Notes under the pieces: model-generated
Seen by the model: the letters and a program-made list of their open reading frames with translations, nothing else
Told to the model about the DNA's origin: nothing
Database searches by the model: none
Position numbers and translations under genes: made by a program
Part shown: positions 8,620-17,275 of the stretch, in pieces
How the letters are laid out: each line of letters opens with the position of its first letter
Position numbering within the stretch: the first letter of the stretch is position 1
Assembly (NCBI GenBank): GCA_903890595.1
Contig: CAITBU010000238.1
Location: forward strand, 1 to 34,190
Direction: 5' to 3'
DNA from: an uncultured Holophagaceae bacterium
GTDB taxonomy: Bacteria; Acidobacteriota; Holophagae; Holophagales; Holophagaceae
Length of the DNA: 34,190 nucleotides

Positions 8620-11211
8620 ATGGATCACCGAGGGATCCGTGGGGAGGCTGCGTTGAGGCTGCCAGCAAGGCTGCGCCTGGCCTGCTGGGCCCTGGGCCTC
8701 CTTCTGGCTTGCAGGACCTGCCTCCTGGGTGCGGCCTCAGCCCCAAACCCCGTCCCCGTGCGCATCGGCGTCCTGGCCTACCGCCCAGTTCCCCAGGTCC
8801 AGGCCCAGTGGCAGCCCATGGCCGCCGCCCTCCACAAGGCCATGCCCGACCGCACCTTCGTGGTGGAGGCCCTCTCCTATCCAGAGCTGACCCTGGCCCT
8901 CCGGGAGAAGCGCCTGGACTTCGCCCTGACCAACCCGGGCCACTTCGTGCTGCTGAACCGCCAGGGTGTCCTGTCCCCCCCCCTGGCCACCCTCTCCGTC
9001 TACGAGTCTGGCCGCTCGACCTCCGTCTTCGGGGGGGTGATCTTCTGCCTGGCAAATGAGCCTCGCCCGGATGCCCTGGAGAACCTGAAGGGGAGGAAGA
9101 TCGCCATTCCCAGCCTGGACTCCCTGGGCGGCTACCAGATGCAGGCTCACGAGCTGAAGCATGCGGGGGTGCGCCTGCCCCAGGACGCCAGCCTGGTTGT
9201 TACAGGCATGCCCCACGACCGGGTTGTGGATGCGGTGCTGGCCGGATCTGCCGACACAGGGTTCGTGCGCACCGGGGTGCTGGAAGGCATGGCCCGGGAG
9301 GGGAAGCTCGACATGAGCCGCATCCGCATCCTGAACGAGCGCATGGAGACGGGCTTCGCCACCCGTTCCTCCACCCCGCGCTATCCGGAGTGGCCCTTTG
9401 CGGCCGCAGCTTCCAACACCGACGAGGTACTCGCCCGCTACGTGACCTCTGCCCTGTTTGTCTTCGAGCGTGACCGGTCCCTTACCGAGGCCCTGGACAT
9501 CTGCGGGTTCCTGGTTCCAGCGGACTATGGGGCCGTGGAGGACCTCCTCCGGGACCTGCGCTTGCCACCCTTCGAGGAGGCTCCAGCCTTCACCATGGGG
9601 GATGTGGGGAAGCGCTTTCGCTGGCCCCTGGCGGGGGCCGCACTGGCGATCTGCCTGATTCTGGTCCTGAGCATCAGCCTGCAGGTGGCCAACCGCCGCT
9701 TGGCCCAGGAGAAGGAGCGGGTGCTTTTGCAGCAGGAGCGACTCGACCTGGCGCTGAATGCCACGGGCCTGGGCCTCTACGACTGGAACCCACTCACGGG
9801 CGTGGTGGTCTACGACGAGCGCTGGGCGGCCATGTTCGGCCATCGACTGGACGAGCTGACCCCCGATTTCACCACCTGGTCCGGCCGAGTCCATCCCGAT
9901 GACCTGGCCCACTCCCGGGCGGCCTTCGAGCACGCCAGCCAGGGCCATGTGCCCTATACCTGCGAGTACCGGATGCGGCACCAGGATGGCTCCTGGCGCT
10001 GGATCCTGGACCAGGGCCGCATCGTCTCCAGGGATGCCGAAGGCCACCCCCTGCGGGTGGTGGGAGCCAACCTCGACATCACCGAGCGCAAGTACCTGGA
10101 GTCCCAACTCAGCCACTCCCAAAAAATGGAGGGTCTGGGCATCCTGGCCGGCGGTGTGGCCCACGACATGAACAATGTCCTGGGGGCCATCCTGGGCCTG
10201 GCCTCCATCCACCTTGAGGTCCAGCCCCCAGGGACGCCCATCTACCGCTCCCTCCAGACCATCACCAAGGCCTGCAACCGCGGCGGGGAGCTGATTCAGC
10301 GCCTGCTGGGCTTTGCCCGCCAGCGGCTGGCAGAGGGCCGGGAGCTGGATCTGAACGCCCTCATCGGGGAGGAGGTCCGCCTGCTGGAGCGCACCACCCT
10401 GGCCCGAGTCAGCCTCCAGACGGACCTCGCCGACAACCTGAAGCCCATCCGGGGCGATGCCGGGGCCCTCTCCCAGCTGCTCATGAACCTCTGCGTGAAC
10501 GGCGTGGATGCGATGCCGGAGGGTGGCGTCCTGATGCTGCGGACCCGCAACCTGGAAGGCGAGTGGGTCGAGGTGGAAGTGGAGGACTCAGGCATGGGCA
10601 TGTCGCCTGAGGTGCTGGCCCAGGCCACCGCCCCCTTCTTCACCACCAAGGACCCGGGCAAAGGCACGGGACTGGGCCTGTCCATCGCCCACAGCACCAT
10701 GAAGGCCCACCAGGGTTCCATGAAGATCGACAGTGAGCCGGGGCGAGGCACCCGCGTGACCCTGCGCTTTCCCGCCTGCGTGACCCAGAGCCTGGAGCCT
10801 GAGGCCGAGCCAGCGCTCGCCATGGCGGCCGGGAGCCCCGAGGGAGCCCCCCTGCACATCCTGCTGGTGGACGATGACGAACTCATCCGGCAGTCCATGC
10901 GGGCCAGCCTCGAGCTGATGGGTCATCGCCTCACCACCGCGCCCTCCGGGGAGAGTGCCCTGCAGCAGATGGCGGCAGGCCTGCAGCCGGACTTGGTCAT
11001 CCTGGACATGAACATGCCGGGCCTGGGAGGCTCGGGGACCCTGCCCCGCCTGCGCGACCTTCGGCCAGGCCTGCCTGTGATCCTGGCCACGGGCCGGGTC
11101 GACCAGCGGGCCCTCGACCTGCTGGAAGCCCATGCTCCTGTGACCCTGCTGCCCAAGCCCTTCGACATGGCCGCCCTGAGAGAGCACCTCAACCCGCTCG
11201 TCCCGGCCTGA
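8620..11211 (+). CDS. Hybrid sensor histidine kinase with PhnD-like periplasmic sensor, PAS, HisKA, HATPase and receiver
   Basis: About 863 residues. It has a signal peptide or first membrane segment (LRLACWALGLLLACRTCLL), then a periplasmic binding domain at roughly residues 45-325. That domain resembles phosphonate/phosphate-type PhnD proteins (IGVLAYRPVPQVQAQWQP, DFALTNPGHFVL, GRKIAIPSLDSLGGYQMQ). A transmembrane helix follows at about 337-357, then a coiled linker and a PAS domain (LALNATGLGLYDWNP to ITERKYLE). The kinase core has phospho-acceptor His515 in GGVAHDMNN, an N-box (NLCVNGVDAMPEGG), and G boxes (DSGMGMS, GTGLGLS). The C-terminal receiver has acidic residues in LLVDDDE, phospho-acceptor Asp796 in ILDMNMPG, and the KPF lysine. 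ATG 8620 has GGGGG six bases upstream. TTG 8653 with GGGGAGG five bases upstream is a good alternative start. No DNA-binding response regulator is adjacent, so the output partner is unknown. Confidence 0.93.
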   Translation: MDHRGIRGEAALRLPARLRLACWALGLLLACRTCLLGAASAPNPVPVRIGVLAYRPVPQVQAQWQPMAAALHKAMPDRTFVVEALSYPELTLALREKRLDFALTNPGHFVLLNRQGVLSPPLATLSVYESGRSTSVFGGVIFCLANEPRPDALENLKGRKIAIPSLDSLGGYQMQAHELKHAGVRLPQDASLVVTGMPHDRVVDAVLAGSADTGFVRTGVLEGMAREGKLDMSRIRILNERMETGFATRSSTPRYPEWPFAAAASNTDEVLARYVTSALFVFERDRSLTEALDICGFLVPADYGAVEDLLRDLRLPPFEEAPAFTMGDVGKRFRWPLAGAALAICLILVLSISLQVANRRLAQEKERVLLQQERLDLALNATGLGLYDWNPLTGVVVYDERWAAMFGHRLDELTPDFTTWSGRVHPDDLAHSRAAFEHASQGHVPYTCEYRMRHQDGSWRWILDQGRIVSRDAEGHPLRVVGANLDITERKYLESQLSHSQKMEGLGILAGGVAHDMNNVLGAILGLASIHLEVQPPGTPIYRSLQTITKACNRGGELIQRLLGFARQRLAEGRELDLNALIGEEVRLLERTTLARVSLQTDLADNLKPIRGDAGALSQLLMNLCVNGVDAMPEGGVLMLRTRNLEGEWVEVEVEDSGMGMSPEVLAQATAPFFTTKDPGKGTGLGLSIAHSTMKAHQGSMKIDSEPGRGTRVTLRFPACVTQSLEPEAEPALAMAAGSPEGAPLHILLVDDDELIRQSMRASLELMGHRLTTAPSGESALQQMAAGLQPDLVILDMNMPGLGGSGTLPRLRDLRPGLPVILATGRVDQRALDLLEAHAPVTLLPKPFDMAALREHLNPLVPA

Positions 11212-11212
11212 C

Positions 11213-12481
11213 TCAGGCCACGAGGTCCTGGGGGCGGATGTCGCAGCCGCGGCGGGTGCCGAGGGCGCTGAGGCCCACCTGGGCGGGGTCCAGGAGGTCC
11301 TGAGCCACGCGCAGCAGGTCATCCGGGGTGACGGCTTCGATCTCGGCCATCTGCTGATCCAGGCTGCGCAGCTCGCCGTGGTGGATGGCCTGGTGGGCCA
11401 GGCTGAACATGCGGCTGCTGCTGCTCTCCTGGCTGAAGACCAGGCCGGTGCGGGCCTGGAGCTTGGCCCGCTCCAGCTCGGCGTCCTCCACCCCGGAGAG
11501 GCGGAGCCGGGCGCACTCCGCCAGGGCCCGCTTCACCAGCTCCCGCAGCTGGGCCGGGGCACAGGAGGCACTGATCTGGAGGGCACCGGAGTCGGCGTAG
11601 GGGCTCAGGTAGCTGCCCACCTGGTAGCAGAGGCCCCGGCGCTCTCGGAGCTCCATGAACAGCCGGGAGGCCATGCCGCCACCCAGCACGTGGCTGAGGA
11701 GGTGGACGGCGGCACGGTCCGGGGAGCGGTGGCCAGGAGCCGGGAAACCCAGCACCAGGCTGGCCTGCTGGAGGTCCTTGCGGGGGGTGTTGAGCAGGAA
11801 GGGGCGGGTGCCCACCGGGGCTGGGGAGGCGGGTGCTGCGGTCGCCGGCAGCTTGGCCAGGAGGGGGGCCAGCAGGTCCAGGAAGGGCCCCGGCTCCAGG
11901 GCCCCGGCCGCGGCCACCACCAGGTTGGGGGCGCGGTAGGTGTGGTCGAAGAAGGCCCGGGCCTCGGGGGCACCGTACAGAGACACCTGATCCCGGCGAC
12001 CCAGGATGGGGTGGGCCAGGGCTGAGCCCTCCCAGAACCGGCCGTAGAACAGCTCGCTCACCCAGTCGTCCGGCTGATCCTCGCTCTGAGCGATCTCCTC
12101 CAGGATGACGTTCCGCTCCCGCACCAGCTCCTCTGGATCGAAGATGGGGGCGGTCAGCAGGTCGCCCAGCAGGTGCACCAGCTCCGGCAGCTGATCGTTC
12201 AGCACCTTGCCGTAGAAGCAGGCCACTTCCTTCCCCGTGAAGGCATCCACATGGCCCCCCAGGCGATCCGTGGCCTCGGCCAGCGCATCCGGCGTGGGGT
12301 AGGCCTCCGTGCCCTTGAACACCGTGTGCTCCAGGAAGTGGGCCAGACCCTCCTCCGCCGGTCCCTCGTGGCGGGATCCGCGCCGCACCCAGAAGCCCAG
12401 GGCGCAGCTCCGCACATGGGGCAGGGTCTCCACCAGGATCTCGGTGCCACCGGGGGTGAGGGTGCGGAAGGGTTCGGTCAT
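11213..12481 (-). CDS. M16 family zinc peptidase (processing-peptidase-like)
   Basis: A 422-residue protein of the pitrilysin/mitochondrial processing peptidase family. The inverted zinc motif HFLEH (HxxEH) is near residue 50, with the third ligand in NVILEEI about 75 residues later. The N-terminal sequence LPHVRSCALGFWVRRGSRHE is typical of bacterial YmxG/PqqL-type proteins. The second half (CYQVGSYLSPYADSGALQI) is the usual inactive repeat that closes the chamber. There is no signal peptide, so it is probably cytoplasmic. Its stop codon lies one base from the convergent stop of the kinase gene. The start ATG 12481 is immediately preceded by GGCGGG, too close for an ideal ribosome binding site. 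Confidence 0.92.
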   Translation of the reverse strand: MTEPFRTLTPGGTEILVETLPHVRSCALGFWVRRGSRHEGPAEEGLAHFLEHTVFKGTEAYPTPDALAEATDRLGGHVDAFTGKEVACFYGKVLNDQLPELVHLLGDLLTAPIFDPEELVRERNVILEEIAQSEDQPDDWVSELFYGRFWEGSALAHPILGRRDQVSLYGAPEARAFFDHTYRAPNLVVAAAGALEPGPFLDLLAPLLAKLPATAAPASPAPVGTRPFLLNTPRKDLQQASLVLGFPAPGHRSPDRAAVHLLSHVLGGGMASRLFMELRERRGLCYQVGSYLSPYADSGALQISASCAPAQLRELVKRALAECARLRLSGVEDAELERAKLQARTGLVFSQESSSSRMFSLAHQAIHHGELRSLDQQMAEIEAVTPDDLLRVAQDLLDPAQVGLSALGTRRGCDIRPQDLVA

Positions 12482-12602
12482 CCCGCCAGTCTATCGTCCC
12501 CGGGAGCACCCTGATCCGGCAGATTCCCGGGGTGTCCAACCGAGCGAGGGCGATGGCTCCGAACCCAAAATTGCCCCAGACTGCAGACCTAGGGAGGCAC
12601 CC

Positions 12603-13589
12603 GTGAGCCATCGCATCGAGTACGCCGTGACCGGAGGACCCGAGGTCCTGCAGTGGGTGGAAGCGCCCCTTACCGACCCCGGTCCGGGCCAGGCACGGGT
12701 CCGCCACACGGCCATCGGCGTGAACTACATCGACGTCTACCAGCGCAGCGGTGCCTACCCCGTGCCCCTGCCGGGGGCGCCGGGCTTCGAGGCCGCCGGG
12801 GTGGTGGAGGCCCTGGGCGAGGGGGTCACCGGCCTTGCTGTGGGCCAGCGGGTGGCCTACGTGGACGGCCCCACGGGCGCCTATGCAGAGGCCCGGAACT
12901 ACGCCGCCCACCGTCTGGTCCCCCTGCCGGAGGGCGTGACGGACGAGGCGGCGGCGGCCCTGCTCTTCAAGGGGCTCACCACCCACATGCTGATCCACCG
13001 GGTCTGGCGGCGGGACAACGGCCCCTGGGCCCTGGTCCATGCCGCAGCTGGCGGCGTCGGCCTGCTGCTCACCCGCTGGCTCACCCACGAGGGGGCCAAG
13101 GTCATCGGGGTGGTGAGCACGCCGGAGAAGGCCAAGGCCGTTGAGGCCGAGGGCGCCGAGGCCGTGCTGGTGGTGGCCCGAGGGGGTTCCTACGAAGGCA
13201 TCCCTGCCGAGGTCAAGCGCATCACCGGTGGGACCGGCGTGGGTACGGCCTTCGACTCTACGGGCAAGGACACCTGGGAGGCCTCTCTGGACAGCCTGGC
13301 TCCCTTCGGCCTGCTGGCCGCCTTCGGTCGGGCCAGCGGACCCCAGCCCCCGGTGGAGCTGGCGGACCTGGCCAAGCGCGGCTCCCTGGCGGTGCAGCGG
13401 CCCACGTTCTTCAACCACGTGGCCACCCCCGAAGCCCTGCGCGCCGCCGCCAAGGACGTCTGGGATGCCCACCTCCAGGGCATCCTCACCGCCCGCATCC
13501 ACGCCCGGATCCCCCTGCAGGAAGCCGCCGCCGCCCACACCCTCATCGAGTCCAGAACCACCACCGGGGCCCTCATCCTCGTGCCGTAG
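12603..13589 (+). CDS. qor: Zinc-independent quinone oxidoreductase (NADPH:quinone reductase family)
   Basis: A 328-residue member of the medium-chain dehydrogenase/reductase superfamily. It carries the quinone reductase pattern: NYIDVYQRSGAYPVPLPGAPGFEAAGVV near the N-terminus (residues within about 40-70) and the nucleotide-binding HAAAGGVGLLL loop (AxxGGVG) near residue 145. The cysteine and histidine ligands of zinc-dependent alcohol dehydrogenases are lacking. It probably transfers one or two electrons from NADPH to quinones in the cytosol. I chose the GTG start at 12603 because AGGGAGG lies five bases upstream and the protein then begins as homologues do (MSHRIEY); the frame is open further upstream without a better site. 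It ends three bases from the convergent ABC permease stop. Confidence 0.92.
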   Translation: MSHRIEYAVTGGPEVLQWVEAPLTDPGPGQARVRHTAIGVNYIDVYQRSGAYPVPLPGAPGFEAAGVVEALGEGVTGLAVGQRVAYVDGPTGAYAEARNYAAHRLVPLPEGVTDEAAAALLFKGLTTHMLIHRVWRRDNGPWALVHAAAGGVGLLLTRWLTHEGAKVIGVVSTPEKAKAVEAEGAEAVLVVARGGSYEGIPAEVKRITGGTGVGTAFDSTGKDTWEASLDSLAPFGLLAAFGRASGPQPPVELADLAKRGSLAVQRPTFFNHVATPEALRAAAKDVWDAHLQGILTARIHARIPLQEAAAAHTLIESRTTTGALILVP

Positions 13590-13592
13590 GAC

Positions 13593-14378
13593 TCAGCCTT
13601 CAGATTCACTGCCGGCGAGGCCGACGGGGGTGCGGTGGAGCTGCCAGCCGGCCAGGGCCCAGCAGAGGGCTCCGAAGGCGATGAGCACGAGGAAGGCGAG
13701 AACCGGGTGGGTGCTGACCTGCTCCTGGGCCAGCATCTGCTGGACCTTCACGTCCGTGGCGCGGCTGCCCGCCAGGCTCTCGATGTGGTGGGTGAAGGTG
13801 AGGCGCTGGAGGAAGGGTGGGAAGACCCGCACCAGGGGCTCCCAGATGAAGAAGTACAGCGCACCCCAGAGGGTGCCCCGCTTGAAGACGAGGCCCACCA
13901 GGGTCAGCAGGGCCAGCTCGCCCCACCAGGCCCCGACCAGGGCCAGGATCCGGCCCAGCAGCTGGCTCGGGTCGCCCCCCAGGGACTGGAGGGAGAGGAC
14001 ACCCAGCACCAGCCAGAGGGTGCCCCACAGGAACCAGGGGAGCCCCTTGCCCAGCGGCAGGGCCCAGGCCGGTGCCGGGCGCGCCAGCATCAGGGGGAGG
14101 GTGCGCTGCTCCAGGTCCTCGCGGATACCCGCTGGGGCGGCCACCAGGGCCATGATGGGCAGCATCACCTTGGCGAGGCCGTCATGGAAGACCCGCAGGG
14201 CCTCGCCGGGATGAGTATCCAGGCCCTTCATGCGGCCGATGGCCGCGATGACCAGGCTGAGCCCGACGGGTACGGCCACCAGGGCCGCCAAGGACCAGCC
14301 GCGGCCCTGCAAGAGGCGGGGCGCATAGCCCAGCGCCGTGGCCCGGATCGTCGAGAGAGGAGAAGGAGCGGCGCTCAT
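13593..14378 (-). CDS. ABC-2 type permease, fourth gene of the ABC operon
   Basis: A 261-residue membrane protein with about six hydrophobic helices (for example SLAALVAVPVGLSLVIAAIG, GTLWLVLGVLSLQSL, VLAFLVLIAFGALCWALAG). The AREDLEQRTLPLMLARP-type segment between helices 2 and 3 is typical of ABC-2 permeases that work with a separate ATPase. The start ATG 14378 overlaps the stop of the preceding ATPase gene (ATGA), which implies translational coupling and pairing with that ATPase. The substrate is unknown. It is the last gene of a four-gene minus-strand operon. Confidence 0.85.
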   Translation of the reverse strand: MSAAPSPLSTIRATALGYAPRLLQGRGWSLAALVAVPVGLSLVIAAIGRMKGLDTHPGEALRVFHDGLAKVMLPIMALVAAPAGIREDLEQRTLPLMLARPAPAWALPLGKGLPWFLWGTLWLVLGVLSLQSLGGDPSQLLGRILALVGAWWGELALLTLVGLVFKRGTLWGALYFFIWEPLVRVFPPFLQRLTFTHHIESLAGSRATDVKVQQMLAQEQVSTHPVLAFLVLIAFGALCWALAGWQLHRTPVGLAGSESEG

Positions 14379-15295
14379 GCATGGTCCTTCGTTAAGTACT
14401 GGAACACCGCATCGAGGTTGAGGTCCAGGGGATCCAGGGACCGCACGGGGATCGTGCCTGCAGCGACCGCCGCCTGCAGGCGGGGCAGGATCTCCCGGGG
14501 GGAGCGCACGGAGATCACCACGCCCTCCTCCTCCACCCGCAGCACCGCCAGCTCCGGCTGCTCCACGGCCCAGCGGGCCAGGGCCAGGGGCTCGCCCACG
14601 AGGCGCAATTCCACCGGATGGCGATCCAGCAGCTGCCGGATTTCGGGCACCGAGCCCTCCGCCAGCAGGCGGCCCCGGAACAGCAACAGGATGCGATCCG
14701 TGAGCTGGGCGATCTCCCCCAGGATGTGGCTGGAGACCAGTACCCGGACACCGCCGTCTGCCAGGGTCCGCAACAAAGCCATGAGGACCAGGCGGGCCTC
14801 GGGGTCCAGGCCGTTGAAGGGCTCGTCGAGGATGAGCAGGTCCGGCCCGTGCAGGAGGGCCTGGGCCAGGCGGATGCGTTGGCGCATGCCCTTGGACATG
14901 CTGGCAAAAGGCAGGTGGGCGCGGTCGGCCATGCCCACGGTGGTCAGGGCCCGGGCCTGGGCCGCCGGCAGCTCGGCGGCTGGAATGCCGGCCAGCTGGC
15001 CCATCATCCGCAGCCAGCGATCGGCGCGCAGGCCCGAGGGCATGCGGTCCCCTTCGGGCACCAGACCGAGGCGGGCCAGCACCGCGGGGTTGCGGAAGGG
15101 GGCCTGGCCAAAGACCCGGACCTCGCCGCCCGAAGGGGGCAGCAGGCCCGAGAGCAGCTGGATCAGGGAGGACTTCCCCGCCCCGTTGGGCCCCAGCAGG
15201 CCCGTGATGCCACCGGCTTCCGGCAGCTCGAAGGAGGTGGGGCTGAGGCCGAGGATGGGCCCATAGCGGAGGGAGGCACGGTCGAGGCTGATCAT
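14375..15295 (-). CDS. ABC transporter ATP-binding protein, third gene of the ABC operon
   Basis: A 306-residue ATPase. Walker A is GPNGAGKSS near residue 36, the Q-loop region lies about 80-90, the signature is degenerate (SMSKGMRQR instead of LSGGQ), and Walker B is LLILDEPFNGLD. The degenerate signature and the C-terminal extension (about residues 215-306) are usual for ATPases of ABC-2 exporters such as the NatA and CcmA types. Its start ATG shares one base with the stop of the preceding permease gene (TGATG), and its end overlaps the following permease by four bases. Pairing with the 13593-14378 permease is inferred from that coupling. Confidence 0.92.
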   Translation of the reverse strand: MISLDRASLRYGPILGLSPTSFELPEAGGITGLLGPNGAGKSSLIQLLSGLLPPSGGEVRVFGQAPFRNPAVLARLGLVPEGDRMPSGLRADRWLRMMGQLAGIPAAELPAAQARALTTVGMADRAHLPFASMSKGMRQRIRLAQALLHGPDLLILDEPFNGLDPEARLVLMALLRTLADGGVRVLVSSHILGEIAQLTDRILLLFRGRLLAEGSVPEIRQLLDRHPVELRLVGEPLALARWAVEQPELAVLRVEEEGVVISVRSPREILPRLQAAVAAGTIPVRSLDPLDLNLDAVFQYLTKDHA

Positions 15296-16155
15296 CAGAG
15301 AATCGCCTCAGAGGGGCGGGTCCGGCGGACCGCCAGAGTGACCCAGAGGGCCATGTGGAGGGCGGTGCCCACCACCGTCGGCACCCAGGCCACGAAGGGC
15401 CGCTCCACGCCCACCAGCAGCTGCGGCCAGGCCTCCGCCAGCAGGACGGGGTTGAGGGCATCCACCGCGGCGATACCGGTCATGCCCCGCAGCAGCCCCG
15501 CCAGGGCTCCGGCACCCAGCACGCTGCCCAGCACCCAGCTCACCCCGGCGCGGGGCGTGGCCGCCAGGCTGGAGGCCCCCACCGCCAGGGACCCCATGAG
15601 GATCGAACTGATGGCCATGGCCGGCAGCAGCCGCAGGGGAGCCGTGACCCACACCGGCCCATCCAGGCCCGCCAGGAGCAGGGACATGAGCCAGGGCAGG
15701 AGCACGAAGGGCAGCAGGATCAGGAAGGGGAGCCCGGAGGCAAAGCCGAGCTTGGCCAGCAGGTAGTCCCGGGGAGACACGGGATGGGCGTAGATGAGGG
15801 GGCGCACCCGGTAGAGGGTGTCCCGGGCCACCAGGCCACCGCCCACCAGAGCCACCAGGAACCACAGCAGGTAGCTGGCGGGGCTCAGCAGGTCCGCCTG
15901 GAAGGAGGCCCCCTGGGTGAGGATGCTCTGGGCAAAGTCCTTCACCGGGCGCAGGGCGGCATTGGTCTGGAGCAGGTGGCCGACATAGATGCGGGCCACC
16001 TTGAAGAGCAGGAGGGCCAGGAAGCCGAAGCCGAAGAAGCGGCCGATCTTCTGCCGCCAGAGGCGGGCCAGGTCGAAGCGCATGAGGACCAGCACCGGGG
16101 GCTGACCCAGCGAGAGGTCCGGGGCGGGCGGCAGGGTGGGGGCGTAGATGGGCAT
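15295..16155 (-). CDS. ABC-2 type permease, second gene of the ABC operon
   Basis: A 286-residue integral membrane protein. After a short cytosolic N-terminus (LMRFDLARLWRQKIGRFFG) come about six predicted helices (FFGFGFLALLLFKVA, LLWFLVALVGGGLVA, LPFLILLPFVLLPWLMSLLLAG and others). The RDTLYRVRPLIYAHPVSPRDYLLAKL segment is the cytosolic coupling region seen in ABC-2 permeases. I chose ATG 16155, with GGGGGG upstream and only one base after the stop of the preceding ATPase gene; the frame is open further upstream only as a shadow of that ATPase. It likely forms an exporter with the 16157-17092 ATPase. The substrate cannot be told from sequence. Confidence 0.86.
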   Translation of the reverse strand: MPIYAPTLPPAPDLSLGQPPVLVLMRFDLARLWRQKIGRFFGFGFLALLLFKVARIYVGHLLQTNAALRPVKDFAQSILTQGASFQADLLSPASYLLWFLVALVGGGLVARDTLYRVRPLIYAHPVSPRDYLLAKLGFASGLPFLILLPFVLLPWLMSLLLAGLDGPVWVTAPLRLLPAMAISSILMGSLAVGASSLAATPRAGVSWVLGSVLGAGALAGLLRGMTGIAAVDALNPVLLAEAWPQLLVGVERPFVAWVPTVVGTALHMALWVTLAVRRTRPSEAIL

Positions 16156-16156
16156 G

Positions 16157-17092
16157 TTAGTTCCCCCCCATGGATGTGGCATCCCCATGCAGCGCACGGA
16201 GCAGCACCTCGTCCAGGCGGTCATGGCGGGGCGTGAGCTGGATGAGGGTGGCCCCCTGAGCCTGGGCCCAGCGGAAGGCCGCGGCGGGGTCCGGCACTGC
16301 CAGCTCCAGGTCGTAGAGGCCGTTGCGGGCATCTAGCACTGTGCCCAGCTCCGTAAGGGCCGCCTCCTGCGCGGGCACCAGGGGATCCAGGAAGCGCAGC
16401 TCCACCCGCCGCGCCAGGGCCCGCCGCAGCCCGGCCATGGAGCCCGCTGCCTTGATCTGGCCCTGATCCAGGATGACCAGCTGATCGGCCACCCGCTCCA
16501 CGTCGCCGAGCAGGTGGGAGGCCAGGATGACCCCGGCCCCCAGCTCGGCATGGACCCGGAGCACCAGGTCCAGCATCCGCCGGCGGCCATCCGGGTCCAG
16601 GCCGTTCGTGGGCTCGTCCAGGAAGACCAGGGCCGGGCTGTGGACCAGGGCCTGGGCCAGCTTCACCCGCTGGCGCATGCCGGTGGAGTAGCCGCTAACA
16701 GAGCGGTAGCGGGCCTCATCCAGGCCCACGAAGTAGAGCACCTCGTGGGCGCGGTCCCGGGCGGCCTCGGGGGCCAGACCACTTAGCTCACCCCAGAAGG
16801 CCACCTGCTCGTAGGCAGAGGCATCCTCGATGAGGGCGTCGTACTCCGGCATGTACCCGATGCGGCCCCGCAGGCGCCGGGCGGCTTCTGAACCCAGGGG
16901 CACCCCGAGCACGGTGCCAGTCCCGGCGCTGGGGGTGAGCAGGCCCAGCCAGGTCTTCAGGAGGGTGGACTTGCCGGACCCATTGGGCCCCAGCAGACCC
17001 ACGATGCCCCGCTCCAGGGACAGGGTCAGGCCCCGGAGGGCCGGCGTGGTCGCCTGGGGGTAGCGCACTTCCAGGTTCTCGAAGGCGATCAA
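16157..17092 (-). CDS. ABC transporter ATP-binding protein, first gene of the ABC operon
   Basis: A 311-residue ATPase. Walker A is GPNGSGKST near residue 36, the signature region is GYSTGMRQR, and Walker B is LVFLDEPTNGLD, followed by an H-loop in ILASHLLGDVE. The C-terminal extension of about 90 residues is typical of ABC-2 exporter ATPases. The start is TTG at 17092-17090, with GGGGGG about ten bases upstream; no in-frame ATG fits. It leads a four-gene operon (ATPase, permease, ATPase, permease) whose junctions are 1-base gaps or overlaps. A possible -10 (TATGCT) lies upstream near 17121-17126, without a matching -35. Confidence 0.92.
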   Translation of the reverse strand: MIAFENLEVRYPQATTPALRGLTLSLERGIVGLLGPNGSGKSTLLKTWLGLLTPSAGTGTVLGVPLGSEAARRLRGRIGYMPEYDALIEDASAYEQVAFWGELSGLAPEAARDRAHEVLYFVGLDEARYRSVSGYSTGMRQRVKLAQALVHSPALVFLDEPTNGLDPDGRRRMLDLVLRVHAELGAGVILASHLLGDVERVADQLVILDQGQIKAAGSMAGLRRALARRVELRFLDPLVPAQEAALTELGTVLDARNGLYDLELAVPDPAAAFRWAQAQGATLIQLTPRHDRLDEVLLRALHGDATSMGGN

Positions 17093-17275
17093 CAGGGGCC
17101 CCCCATGGTGCAGTCAGTGGTTCCAGCATAAGCGGTCCGGCCGCAGGGGCCGCACCGGGCCGCTCAGATCAGGGGCCAAGGCGGCTACGGAGGGGTCCGT
17201 GATCGGATTAGGGTGGGCTCGGCACTGGGGTCGGGGGACTTGCCCGCCGGGCCCCCATCCAGCGGAGAATGGGGC

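Noticed and set aside
11319-13538. Long open frame on the minus strand across the qor gene and the M16 gene
   Set aside because: It lies antisense to qor and in another frame of the M16 gene, is rich in Gly/Pro/Arg, and has no family motif. GC-rich DNA gives such shadows.
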